64,000 bases of DNA. Source: Salinispora mooreana. Its GTDB lineage: Bacteria > Actinomycetota > Actinomycetes > Mycobacteriales > Micromonosporaceae. Numbering within the stretch: position 1 is the stretch's first letter; every line of letters starts with the position of its first letter. Below, one piece after another: positions 33,635 to 43,003 of this stretch. The position numbers and the translations under genes were made by a program. Below the pieces are notes generated by a model. That model ran no database searches and was not told the DNA's origin. It saw only the letters and a program-made list of their open reading frames with translations. Where the stretch lies: NCBI RefSeq assembly GCF_000379065.1, contig NZ_KB900614.1:1486850-1550849 (forward strand), given 5' to 3'.

Positions 33635-33676
33635 TGTCAACGCCGCCCCAATCCTGACCACCGTGGTCCGGGCGGG
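33635..33676 (-). mobile_element. Right end of a second IS21-family element, joined to the broken CRISPR repeat
   Basis: Begins TGTCAACGCCGCCCC and contains CTGACC, like the right end of the first IS21 element (TGTCAACGGCGG...CTGACCCCC). The rest of this element lies beyond the nested IS30, starting about 34930. It directly abuts base 17 of the CRISPR repeat. Confidence 0.7.
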
Positions 33677-34925
33677 TTCCAGTACTTGTCGCAACACACC
33701 TGATCATGTGAGGCGTGTTGATGGGACGACGAGGACGGAAGCGCCGGCTCGAGCTGGAGACGGAGTACTGGCGGCTGCTGCAGTCAGGCATGGGTACGTT
33801 CGAGGCTTGCCGCATTGTGGGGATCGGTCGCAAGACCGGCTATCGGTGGCGCGCGGAGAGTGGTGGTGTGCCGCCGGCCCGATTGGCTGAGGGCGTCTGG
33901 TCCGGCAGGTACCTGTCGCTGTTGGAACGGCAACGGATCGCCACCCTGCGCAGGCAGGGCCTGACGATCAGGGCGATCGCTGAGCAGTTGGGCCGGGCGC
34001 CGTCGACAGTGAGTCGGGAGTTGCGCCGCAACACCCGTCCGCATGACCAGGGCGTCTATGACGGCGATCTGGCGCACGCGCGGGCCCGGCAGCGGGCTCA
34101 GCGCCCGCGGGGAGGCCGGCTACTCGCCGACATCGGTCTGCGGGCCGTTGTTCAGACCAAGCTGGAGGAGGATTGGAGCCCGCAGCAGATCGCCGCGTGG
34201 CTTCGGCAGGCATATCCCGACCAGCCCTCGTGGCACGTCTGCCACGAGACGATCTACCAGGCGCTCTACCGCGGCGGCAGAGGTGGACTCAGCCGCCAGC
34301 TCACTCGCCGACTTCGCACTGGCCGGCCGCTGAGGAAGCGGCGTCGTCGGGCCGATCAGCGCCGCTGCCGCTTCGTGGCTCCCGCACTGTTGATCGAGCA
34401 TCGGCCGGCTGCGGCCATGCACCGCACCCGGATCGGTGACTGGGAGGGAGACCTCATCGTCGGTCGGCAGAGCCAGTCCGCCATCGCTACCCTGGTCGAC
34501 CGCACCAGTCGATACCTGCGGCTGGTGCACCTGCCCGTCGACCGCACCGCCGAATCCGTCCGCGACGCACTCCTGACCGTACTGGCGGGACTTCCCGAGG
34601 CCGCGCGCCTCACTCTGACCTGGGATCAGGGCGCGGAGATGGCCCACCACCAGCAGATTGCACCGCTGCTGCGGGACGGGGTGTTCTTCGCCCATCCCGG
34701 CCGCCCATGGCAGCGTGGCACGAACGAGAACACCAATGGCCTACTGCGCCAGTACTTCCCCAAGCGCACGGACCTATCGCAGCACACCGCGGCCGACCTC
34801 CGCGCCGTTGAGCAACGCCTCAACAACCGGCCCCGCAAGACCCTCAACTGGCGCACCCCGGCCGACGTCTTCCATACCGCTCTGGCACCCTGACGATCGT
34901 CACCGTTGCGACGACTGCTCGAATC
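33677..34925 (+). mobile_element. IS30-family insertion sequence nested in the second IS21 element
   Basis: Imperfect terminal inverted repeats share TTC-AG-A-T and GTCGCAAC: GGGTTCCAGTACTTGTCGC on the left, and on the right the complement of GGATTCGAGCAGTCGTCGC. Exact ends are uncertain by a few bases (a CCGG may be the duplicated target). The flanks on both sides belong to IS21 sequence, so it inserted after that element. Confidence 0.75.
33721..34893 (+). CDS. IS30-family transposase
   Basis: 390-aa transposase from the ATG (a GTG two codons upstream is possible). The N-terminal helix-turn-helix is GMGTFEACRIVGIGRKTGYRW, with a second one in GLTIRAIAEQLGRAPSTVSR. The DDE core shows RIGDWEGDLIVGR (Asp), LTLTWDQGAEMAHH (Asp) and GTNENTNGLLRQYFPK (Glu), all typical of IS30. 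There are no frameshifts. The C-terminal RKTLNWRTPADVFH closes the family pattern. Confidence 0.92.
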   Translation: MGRRGRKRRLELETEYWRLLQSGMGTFEACRIVGIGRKTGYRWRAESGGVPPARLAEGVWSGRYLSLLERQRIATLRRQGLTIRAIAEQLGRAPSTVSRELRRNTRPHDQGVYDGDLAHARARQRAQRPRGGRLLADIGLRAVVQTKLEEDWSPQQIAAWLRQAYPDQPSWHVCHETIYQALYRGGRGGLSRQLTRRLRTGRPLRKRRRRADQRRCRFVAPALLIEHRPAAAMHRTRIGDWEGDLIVGRQSQSAIATLVDRTSRYLRLVHLPVDRTAESVRDALLTVLAGLPEAARLTLTWDQGAEMAHHQQIAPLLRDGVFFAHPGRPWQRGTNENTNGLLRQYFPKRTDLSQHTAADLRAVEQRLNNRPRKTLNWRTPADVFHTALAP

Positions 34926-34929
34926 CGCC

Positions 34930-36060
34930 CCGGCTGAAAGTGGACCACCTCGGTTTGGTTGGTCTTTAGTTGTTGGTCTTGGTGGCTGCGGGGACGCGGC
35001 CGAGGTCGCGGTCTTTGAGTCGGTAGCTGTAGCCTTTGAGGGAGATGACTTCGGCGTGGTGAACGAGGCGGTCGATCATGGCTGCGGCGACGATGTCGGC
35101 GCCGAACACTTCGCCCCAGCGGCCGAAGGGTTTGTTGCTGGTGACGATCAGCGAGGCTCGTTCGTAGCGGCTGGAGACCAGTTGGAAGAACAGATTCGCG
35201 GCTTCGGCTTCGAAGGGGATGTAGCCGACCTCGTCGACGATCGGCGTCAGCGGTGATATCGACACGACGCCCGACGACCGAGGGATGCACCGAATAGTCG
35301 TTGCCGTCCAGACGCACGTAGTGATCTCGGGGCAGCCGCGTGGTCTGTCGCCAGCCGACCACCGGCGCCACCGGAGGCAGCGACAGCATCGCGGCCCGAT
35401 CGGCGTCCCACCGCTGCACCGGGCGGCAGCCCAACGCCCGGTGTTGGCGGTTGTTCGCCCGCACCAGCCACTCGGTGAGCTGTGCGTTGAAGTCCTCCGG
35501 CGAGCCGAACCGACGCCCAGGCAGAAACGACGTCTCCAGATAGCCGTTGGCCCGCTCGACCAGGCCCTTGGCCTCCGGGTCCGCCGGCCGGCACTGAATC
35601 ACCTTAATGCCGAGAGTGCCGCGGAAGGCGTTCATCGCCTCAGTCAGCTGCGGCCTGCCGGCCCGCCACTGCCCGACCGCGGACTCGTTATCCCACACCA
35701 GAGCCTTCGGCGTCCGCCCCCAGCCGGAGATCAACGTCCAGTGCCCGGCCAGCAGGTCCGGCGACTGCCGCGACGGGATCATCACCGCCGACAGCCACCG
35801 CGAATACCCCGACACCATCACCAACACCGGCGGCCGACCGACCTGCCCGAAACCCAACGCCACATCCACCGGCGGGAACCACAGATCACACTGCGCCAAC
35901 CTCACCCGGCAGGTACTCCGTGCGCTGAGCCGGATCCGGGCGCCGGAACAACGGCCGCAACTGCTGCACCCGATCACAGAACACCGTCTTACCCCGGGTC
36001 CACCCGACCCGCTCCATGATCACCGTCGAGGGCATGTCCGGGAGCTCCGCAATAGCGCTC
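34930..36060 (-). pseudogene. Decayed istB/istA of the second IS21-family element
   Basis: Read on the minus strand, an istA lacking its N-terminus starts near 36060 (IAELPDMPSTVIMERVGWTR) and is frameshifted near 35905 before AQCDLWFPPVDVAL. It continues through ALVWDNESAVG, KGLVERANGYLETSFLPGR and VRLDGNDYSVHP, then stops being IstA at about 35262. There it is fused to the second half of istB (IVDEVGYIPFEAEAANLFF, IVTSNKPFGRWGEVFG) ending at 34966. An internal deletion thus removed the IstA tail and the IstB Walker A. The element is distinct in sequence from the intact one at 20952. Confidence 0.85.
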
Positions 36061-36093
36061 GTCGCTGGTGGACGGGTTTCGTCGTCGCGGCTG

Positions 36094-36130
36094 GCGGTGT
36101 CCGTTGAGGGGTTCGGCTAACGGACACCGC
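36094..36130. repeat. 12-bp perfect inverted repeat
   Basis: GCGGTGTCCGTT and AACGGACACCGC around a 13-base loop, just outside the istA remnant. It may be a terminator or the end of a lost element. Confidence 0.6.
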
Positions 36131-36147
36131 GGCGACCAGCATCACTC

Positions 36148-36187
36148 AAGATCAAATATTTGGCGGGCTGGGACAGCTACCCAAGCG
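36148..36187. repeat. 40-bp sequence repeated in inverse orientation at 10131-10170
   Basis: Second member of the inverted pair (38 of 40 identical). It sits between the hairpin after the IS21 remnant and the MFS remnant. One frame through it reads IKYLAGWDSY in both copies, with one silent change, but no surrounding gene supports coding. Confidence 0.6.
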
Positions 36188-36189
36188 CT

Positions 36190-36859
36190 GGGCCGTCAAG
36201 GGCGGGGCTATCTACGTCACGGTGATCGGTCCGCTTGCCGCGCCCGTGATCGACCGAATGAAAACCGACGTCTGATCACGGCCGTCACGCTGGCGCAGGG
36301 CGCCTTCGTGGCGGTGATCGCATTCACCGATCACGTCGGCGTCGCGCTGGTGCTCGTGGTGGATGCGGTGACATTTCATGCTGATGGCTACTGGCCACGG
36401 CCATCTCCGCGTTGGCGGCGACGGTCGTCTTCACCGCGACGACGAACGTTGCCCGGGATCTTCTTCGCCCGCGAGGACATCGGCACCACGAACATCGGCC
36501 ATGGGCTGGTGGTGACCGCCCATGCCGTCGGCATGGGCGCGGCGTCGCTCCTTCTCGCCCCACACGTGCCAGTCGCCGCGCAGCCCCGCGTCCTGGCCGG
36601 GGCTGGGCTGGGCTGGGCTGCTCATGGGTATCGTGTTGACGGCGGTGCTCGTGCTCGCTCCCCTGGTGCAGCTACTGCCCGGCAAGCTCGGCGAATACGC
36701 CCATGCCTACCTGCCGACCGAGGCCGGAATCGGGATTGGCCAGGCCCTTCAGCATGGGGGAGATCTCCTCAGGCCCTGACCGGGCTTCGGGTGGCTACCC
36801 TGTGGACCGCTGCGTTGCTGGCACTTGTGGCCTTCCTCCTGAGCCGCCGCGACGCCTGA
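36190..36859 (+). pseudogene. MFS transporter remnant
   Basis: Fragments in different frames look like a major facilitator protein: RRLITAVTLAQGAFVAVIAF, then VVFTATTNVARD, NIGHGLVVTAHAVGMGAASLLL and the C-terminal LTGLRVATLWTAALLALVAFLL ending in SRRDA. There is no continuous frame and no start, and at least two frameshifts are needed. The whole N-terminal half is missing. It is unrelated in sequence to the intact MFS gene at 37670. Confidence 0.55.
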
Positions 36860-36958
36860 TCCACTCGCGTCGCCTTGGGCGCTCCCTGCTGCCGGGGAGC
36901 GCCCAGGGTCGGACGGCTGGCCGGTAGTGCCAGCGGTCCGACCGCAGCATCGGCCCCC

Positions 36959-37441
36959 TCAGCCCAGGGCAGCCCGCAGTAGCCTCTTGATCGTCGCCTC
37001 GGCTCTGTCGGTCAACTCGGCCAGGGCGAACGATGTCGCCCACAGACCGTGCTCCTCGTCGAGATTCGCCTCTGGCGTGAAACCGAACGTCGAGTAGCGC
37101 TGCTTGTCTCCCTGCCCGCTGCGGAAGAAGCAGACCACCTTTCCACTCCGGGCATAGGCAGGCTGGCCGTACCACAGCTTCGGCGCCAGCTCGGGCGCGG
37201 TCTCGGTAACGATGGCGTGCAGGCGTTCGGCTATGGCACGGTCTGGCTGCTCCATGTTGCTGATCTTCGCGAGGGCATCTCTCTCGTCAGCTGCCGCCTT
37301 GTTCGCGCTCTTGCTGCGGCGAGCCTCCGACTTCAGCTCCGCCGCCCGGTCCCGGATGGCGGCGCGCTCGACGTCGGAAAGCCCCGCCTTCTGGGAATTG
37401 GCCTGCTTACTTTCCTTGCTGGCTTTTGACGTAACGCTCAC
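36959..37441 (-). CDS. DUF1801 (YdhG-like) family protein
   Basis: 160-aa protein. The first ~55 residues are a charged Lys/Ala/Glu helix. The C-terminal ~95 residues are a DUF1801 domain: IAERLHAIVTETAPELAPKLWYGQPAYARSGKVVCFF (broken here into its two helices and strand), KQRYSTFGFTPEANLDEEHG, and AEATIKRLLRAAL. The fold is that of small YdhG/Fe-chaperone-like proteins, of uncertain function. It is monocistronic and convergent to the MFS remnant. Confidence 0.75.
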   Translation of the reverse strand: MSVTSKASKESKQANSQKAGLSDVERAAIRDRAAELKSEARRSKSANKAAADERDALAKISNMEQPDRAIAERLHAIVTETAPELAPKLWYGQPAYARSGKVVCFFRSGQGDKQRYSTFGFTPEANLDEEHGLWATSFALAELTDRAEATIKRLLRAALG

Positions 37442-37669
37442 GTACGCACTTCTCCTCTGGTCCGTCCAGTGGTGAACATGCTTCTCAGGCTAACCATCTA
37501 GTACGGGTACAGCCTTCTCGATTCCGAACCAATCCATCATCCGCGTGGTACCCAACGTGGTCCGCCGGCACTACCTCCTCCCGGTGAGGCGGAGACATTT
37601 CACATCGCAAACAACCCCGGCGGCGATGGCCCGAGGAGCAGGACGAACCATGATGTAGACCACCACAAC

Positions 37670-39244
37670 CTACCGATCTTGGGAGTCACGAAAGCTCCGG
37701 ATGAGGACCACCAGGACGATCAGGGCGACCAGGGCGGCGAACCCCAGGCTGAGCTGCATACCCCGGACAAAGGTGTGGTCGGCGACCTCACGAATCATCG
37801 GCACCTGGTCCGAGTCGGGATGGTCGACTGGTCGACCTGGCCCGACTATCGCCTCGAAAGCGTTCGGGTTGGTGTCGTCAACGATTTGCTCGACAACAGC
37901 AGCCCGCTCGTCACGGTCGGGAATTGTCCTGGAGAGGTCGCCGTCCAAGGAGATACCGACCCACACCGAAACGATCGTTCCCAGCACCGCGTAGCCGGCG
38001 GTGGATCCAAGACCTCGTTGGGTGGCCACGATGCCCGAGGCCATCCCGGCTCGCTCCACCGGCACCGAGTTCAACGCCAGCCCCTGCACCGGCGGGATGA
38101 TCAGGGAGAGACCGGCGCCCAGAAGCAGGAAGCCCAGTACGACGGCGACGACACTCTGCGCCACCCCGACCACCATGATGGCCAGTCCGACAACGAGTAG
38201 AACCTGGCCGGCGAGGGCCGGCAGTCGGGCACCACGGCGGGCAGCGATGAAGCCGGCCACCGGAGAGAACGCCACCGATGCGAGGGAGGACGGCAAGATA
38301 AGCAGACCCGCCTCGACCGGGGAGTAGAGCTGGACGTTCTGAAAATACTGGGTGACGATCAACAACGCACCATACACAGTAAACATACCAAAAAATATGG
38401 CCATGTTCCCGAGCCGGTAGGCGCGGCTGGTGAAAAGCCGCAGATCCATCATCGGCGACTGGGTGCGGAGCTCCCGGAAAATGAAGGCTACGAGACCAAC
38501 GGCGAAGACAACGAATGTCACAAGAATTATCGGCGATCCCCAGCCCAGATCATGGCCATCGATAACGGCAAAAGTAAACGCTCCGACTGTGATCACAAAA
38601 AGCAGCTGCCCAGGCAGGTCGACAACACGACGGGCTGACTCACGTGACTCGGCCACGAACCGAAGAGTGAGCCCGACCGCCAGCACGGCAACCGGAACAT
38701 TGACGAAGAAGACGAGCCGCCAGCTCGCGACCTCGGTCAGTATCCCGCCGAGCGGCGGGCCGAGTGCCAGCCCGATGTCCGCGACCGCCGCAAAGAGCCC
38801 GAGGGCAAAGAAGCGCTGCCGCTTCTGCGGGAAGGTCGCCGAGACCAGGGCCAGCGCGGAGACGGTGATGACGGCCGAAGCCACCCCTTGCATCCCCCGC
38901 GCCACCAGCATGACGGTGAAGTTGGAGGTTAGTCCGGCGGTCACCGAGGCCACGATGAAGACCAACACCGCGGTCAGGTACAGTCGCCGCCGCCCGAACC
39001 GGTCAGCCACGGTGGCCGCGGGCATGATGGCGACAGCCATTCCCATGCTGTAGATGGCGACGATCCACTGCAGCCCGGACTCCCCCAAATCATAGAAGGC
39101 CTGAATTCGGGGCAGCGCCACATTCGCTACCAGCACGTCGTGCAGGGTGATGAAGACACCAAGACCAGCGGCGACGATTGTCCACTTCTGGGCTCGCGTC
39201 CATGAGCGGGCCTCGCCCGTCGCGGTGTCAGCCCCAGTATCCAC
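37670..39244 (-). CDS. MFS drug-type exporter (DHA2, EmrB/QacA-like)
   Basis: 524-aa integral membrane exporter with the 14-segment pattern of the DHA2 group. Motif A appears in PAATVADRFGRRRLYL after segment 2. A motif C-like stretch is LGPPLGGILTEVASWRLVFF. LLFVITVGAFTFAVI and later segments follow. Drug:proton antiport at the plasma membrane is the family role. The C-terminal part has a long extracytoplasmic loop (RTIPDRDERAAVVEQIV). There is no regulator gene beside it. Confidence 0.85.
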   Translation of the reverse strand: MDTGADTATGEARSWTRAQKWTIVAAGLGVFITLHDVLVANVALPRIQAFYDLGESGLQWIVAIYSMGMAVAIMPAATVADRFGRRRLYLTAVLVFIVASVTAGLTSNFTVMLVARGMQGVASAVITVSALALVSATFPQKRQRFFALGLFAAVADIGLALGPPLGGILTEVASWRLVFFVNVPVAVLAVGLTLRFVAESRESARRVVDLPGQLLFVITVGAFTFAVIDGHDLGWGSPIILVTFVVFAVGLVAFIFRELRTQSPMMDLRLFTSRAYRLGNMAIFFGMFTVYGALLIVTQYFQNVQLYSPVEAGLLILPSSLASVAFSPVAGFIAARRGARLPALAGQVLLVVGLAIMVVGVAQSVVAVVLGFLLLGAGLSLIIPPVQGLALNSVPVERAGMASGIVATQRGLGSTAGYAVLGTIVSVWVGISLDGDLSRTIPDRDERAAVVEQIVDDTNPNAFEAIVGPGRPVDHPDSDQVPMIREVADHTFVRGMQLSLGFAALVALIVLVVLIRSFRDSQDR

Positions 39245-39403
39245 AAAATCACGGTAGGCGGATCATCGATGATCCGTGGGTGAATGGACGCTTCCGTGCG
39301 GCCACCATTCCCGCGAGGCACACTGCGCGGTGGGCACCCCGACCCCACGTGCGGGGCCGGCCTTCCACCGCGTCGTGGTCACTGACTGCCGTCGGGTCGG
39401 CCA

Positions 39404-40906
39404 TCACCCCGGAGCATCGGCGCCATCAGCACGGTCGCGGCGCGCCTCCCAGGTGAAGGGTGCGACATCACTGGCTGGATCACGCCAGTGCGGCTTCCGC
39501 AGTGTGTACATGACAAGCGGAACCGCGATGATCATAATGGCCAGCCCCACTAGCAGACCAATGTAGAGAGCAGGATTTCCGACACCGATCTGATCCGGCG
39601 GGGTGAGGCTGGAGGCGAGTGCGAGCGCTGAGGCGACGAAGCCAATCCCACCGATAACCCACATGCCCACAATCCCACCGGGTACACGGTATGGCCGTCG
39701 TCGGTCGGACTGGCTGTAGCGTAGATAGATTGCGGAGGCGAACATTCCCAGATAGACGACCAGATAGAGGAGCCCGGCGAGTTGACTGAGGACCTGGAAG
39801 GCCGCCTCCACGGACGGCATGACAACGAATAGAACAGCCAGGACGCTCACCGAAACTGCCTGGATAAACAGAATCTTGCTCGGCATTCCGTATTTGTTCG
39901 TGGAATGGAAGAACGGCGGCAGATAGCCTGCCTTCGCCACTGCCAGCATCGCGGTTGACGGGCCGACCACCCAGGTCACAATGCCAGCCAGCACACCGAT
40001 CACCAGCGCGACGGCAACCATCGGCGCAGCCCAGGCGACACCAAGCCAGGAGAAGATATCAATAAATGTTATCTACAATGACTGCGTCAAGTCTATCTCG
40101 GACTGCGGTATGACGAAGGCAATCGCCAGCGTGCCAAGCACCAGGATGCCCATCGCCCCCACAGCTGCGACCAGCACCGCTAGCGGATAGTGCCGCGATG
40201 GATTCGCTACATCTCGGACATGGATTGCATTCATTTCCATCCCGGCATAGAAGAGGAATATGCTCGCCGCCAGCACAAGGTTGCTCAACCGGGTGAGATC
40301 TGGGATTAATTCACCCCAACCCAGCGGGGTCTGCGACTGCCCACCGGAGCGCAGGTAGGCAAGGCCGAGGGCCACGAGGAGGAAGGCTGGGACGATGGTG
40401 CCGACGATGCCGCCCCACTTCGCGAGACGGGTAAACGCGGCGACTCCGTGGGCGCCGATCGCGGTGGCGATCCAAAAGACGGCAAGGACGGTAAGCAGGA
40501 TGTATATTCGGTTACCGGACAACTTCTCGTCCAGAGTCGCCTCCGGGCCAGTGTAAGCGAGGGAAATGGCGCCAAAGGTAAGGACCGCCGGAAACCAGAT
40601 AGTCACCTGAGCCATGAGCACAAACATGGCCACAAATCCCCAACGACCCCCGAACGCCTCGCCAACCCATCGGAAGGCGCCCCCCTTCTCCGGCCATGCC
40701 GTCGCCAGCTCGGCGGCGACCAGCGAGACCGGCACGAGAAAGAAGGCGGCGGCGAAGACGTAGTAGAAGGCGGCACTCAACCCATACTCGGCCTCGGCGG
40801 GCAGACCACTCAGGCTGACGACCGCGACAATGTTGAGCATCGCCAGCCCGAGTACGCTGATCTTCGTCGAGTTCTTGGTCGACGTCCTGCCGCCGGAAGG
40901 AGCCAT
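39404..40906 (-). pseudogene. APC-family amino-acid permease with an in-frame amber stop
   Basis: Reads as one frame of 500 codons except for a TAG at 40073-40075 (TTG TAG ATA ACA). Before it are MAPSGGRTSTKNSTKISVLG, segments like LNIVAVVSLSGLPAEAEYG, and GRWGFVAMFVLMAQVTIWFP. After it, TFIDIFSWLGVAWAAPM, AGIVTWVVGPSTAMLAVAKA and LLVGLAIMIIAVPLVMYTL complete a 12-segment GadC/YjeM-like antiporter. The amber falls in the loop after segment 7 or 8. No other lesion is seen, so the loss is recent, the base is a read error, or the stop is suppressed. Bases 40907-41279 hold no gene. Confidence 0.8.
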
Positions 40907-41279
40907 GGCGTTCCCCTAGCGATCAATGGTGGAAGCCAGCTTGCTGGCCAACGCCGACGCTGGAGCATCCTGTATCAGATTCGGTTCTCGTCGTGCACGG
41001 TCTGGTACGCGACATCCGACCAGCCAATATCTTCGATTGAAGTTCGGGATAAGCTCGGTCAAGACACCCAGGCTCCCGAACATCAAATTCGACCCAACTG
41101 AATTCGAATTACACGAATCAACATCTTGGCCCAGGTTCGGCATTAAAACTCCCAGAGTTCGCCAACGATGAAGACCCAGATGTATACACATCGATGGATT
41201 TCCGACAGCACTGGCTCCGTCGGCCACACCCTACGCCGCTGTCGTGCCCAGCGCCGGCAATCGCAACAACTGCCACCGA

Positions 41280-41290
41280 GGTCTCACCAC
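41280..41290. repeat. Target duplication, left of ISAs1 copy 2
   Basis: GGTCTCACCAC, repeated at 42617-42627 on the other side of the element (8-10 bp is usual for ISAs1; here 10-11 bases match). Confidence 0.85.
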
Positions 41291-42616
41291 AGGGCCCCGG
41301 CAAAGTCGTTAGGTGATGCCGAGTAGGGCCAGTGGGCGGGTGCTGTCGCGGGCGTGATGTCGGTTGGCGGCGGCGATGTTGGTGACGCCGGCCAGGCGTA
41401 GGGCGCCGATCGCGGCGTTGCGTAGGGCGGCCATGACTTCGGGGCCGGTGCCGGTGCGGATCTGGGATCGGTCTTCGTCGTAGGTGACATCGCGGACCCA
41501 GTGGACCTTGTTCTCGATCGACCAGTGGTCGCGGATCCAGCCGGCTAGTTGGGTGGGTTTGGCCTGGTGGACGCGGATGTCGGTGATGGCGTAGACGGTC
41601 TCGGTGGTGAAGCGTTTCGGCTGGTCGAGGCGGCGTCTGCGGCGGCGGACCTGTAGAGCCTGGGCGGCGTGTGGGAAGTCGATGCCGGTGGAGACGGTGA
41701 GGATCTTGCAGGTGCGGATCTCGCGGCGGCCGTGTCCGCGGTCGGTGTCGCGTGCGGCGTCCGGGACCGCTTGCCAGGGCAGGCCGGCGAGTTGGGCGTG
41801 CAGGCTGGGCTGGTTGGCCTTGACGGTCAGGATCCAGTGCGCGCCGCGCTCGGCGAGGTAGGCGACGTGATCGCGTTGGCAGTGCAACGCGTCGGCGGTG
41901 ATCACGGTGTCGCGCAGGTCGCCGATCTGGTCGAGCAGCGGTGCGAACCGGGTGACCTCATTGGTCTTGCCGTCCACATCGGTGCTGGCCAGGACCACAC
42001 CGGTGGCCTGGTCGCAGGCCGCGAGAACATGCCGGGCTGCGGTATCGGTGGTGCGGGAGCCGCGCAGGGTCTTGCCATCCACGGCGATCGCCCGCCACGC
42101 CGTTGACGGCGCAGTCGCCGACCGTGCGGTGAGCCAGACACCGATCGCCCTGGTGAGCTGGTCCGGGTCTAGGGCCTGAAGGAGTCTGCGGATCATTGCC
42201 TCCGACGGACGCCGGTCCGGGGCGATACCCAACGCCAGCGCGGTCGCGGCCGGGACGTCGGCGACCCACTCCGCGATCGAGGTGTACGAGCGATAGCCGG
42301 CCACCACGGCGCACACCGCCGCAGTCACCACGACTGCCAACCGGTGCCGCACGCCCCGACGGGCGCGAGGATCCGGCAGGCCGGCCAGCGCTGCGGCCAG
42401 CCCAGCAGCGGTTTCGGGCACCGTAACAGCCGGTGCGCAGGACACAGACGAGATCAGCGATGATGGCAGCGAGGGCATGGCTCACTTCGGACGATCAAGG
42501 CTTCGACACCCTGATGATCATCTGAACCGGCCATGCCCGCCTTACTGCCCGCAACTCCGGCGCTTCTCAGCCGAATGCCTCATCCCGGACACGTCCACGA
42601 CTTTGCCGGGGCCCTG
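41291..42616 (-). mobile_element. ISAs1-family insertion sequence, copy 2, with target duplication
   Basis: 1,326 bp, the same length and terminal repeats as copy 1 and inverted relative to it. The direct repeat GGTCTCACCAC flanks it, so this insertion is undisturbed. The right flank runs into a decayed ABC ATPase gene. Confidence 0.92.
41309..42478 (-). CDS. ISAs1-family transposase, copy 2
   Basis: 389 aa, identical to the protein of copy 1, with the same [21 protein letters not shown] and [11 protein letters not shown] motifs. The two inverted copies, 28 kb apart, could recombine to invert the segment holding the CRISPR-Cas locus. The intact target duplication here shows this has not happened since insertion. 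Confidence 0.92.
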   Translation of the reverse strand: MPSLPSSLISSVSCAPAVTVPETAAGLAAALAGLPDPRARRGVRHRLAVVVTAAVCAVVAGYRSYTSIAEWVADVPAATALALGIAPDRRPSEAMIRRLLQALDPDQLTRAIGVWLTARSATAPSTAWRAIAVDGKTLRGSRTTDTAARHVLAACDQATGVVLASTDVDGKTNEVTRFAPLLDQIGDLRDTVITADALHCQRDHVAYLAERGAHWILTVKANQPSLHAQLAGLPWQAVPDAARDTDRGHGRREIRTCKILTVSTGIDFPHAAQALQVRRRRRRLDQPKRFTTETVYAITDIRVHQAKPTQLAGWIRDHWSIENKVHWVRDVTYDEDRSQIRTGTGPEVMAALRNAAIGALRLAGVTNIAAANRHHARDSTRPLALLGIT

Positions 42617-42699
42617 GGTCTCACCACGTCGACATCATCCTGGTCAACAGGCATACCCGGCCGGCCGGTCAGCGCCCCGCCCTACCACTTCGCCGCTAC

Positions 42700-42960
42700 T
42701 ATTCCCACCGGGCTGTCACCGCAGCCGGGTCATCAGATCTTCGACGCTCTCGCCCCGAACGGCGCCGGCAAGACCACCGCCGTCCAGTGCGTGCAGGGTC
42801 TGCGCCGGTCTGAGGTGGGTGCCCGGTCTCGACCCCGCCGAGAACCGACGCGCGCCGTGCGAGCAGGTCGGCGTCCAACTCCAGGACACACAGCTACCGG
42901 ACAACCGCAAGCGCCGATCGGGCCGGTACCTGCTGACGGGCCCGCCCGACTGTGGGATGA
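42700..42960 (+). pseudogene. ABC transporter ATP-binding protein remnant
   Basis: One frame gives FDALAPNGAGKTTAVQCVQG, a Walker A block of an ABC ATPase (the usual first Gly is Ala). The next piece, GLDPAENRRAPCEQVGVQLQ then DTQLPDN, is in another frame. Both together match the start of drug/lantibiotic-type ATPases, but no Walker B, signature or C-terminus follows. It is cut on the left by ISAs1. Confidence 0.6.
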
Positions 42961-43003
42961 GCAGACAGCAGAATCACGAGACACCCGGTACGCACCGGTT
43001 CAG

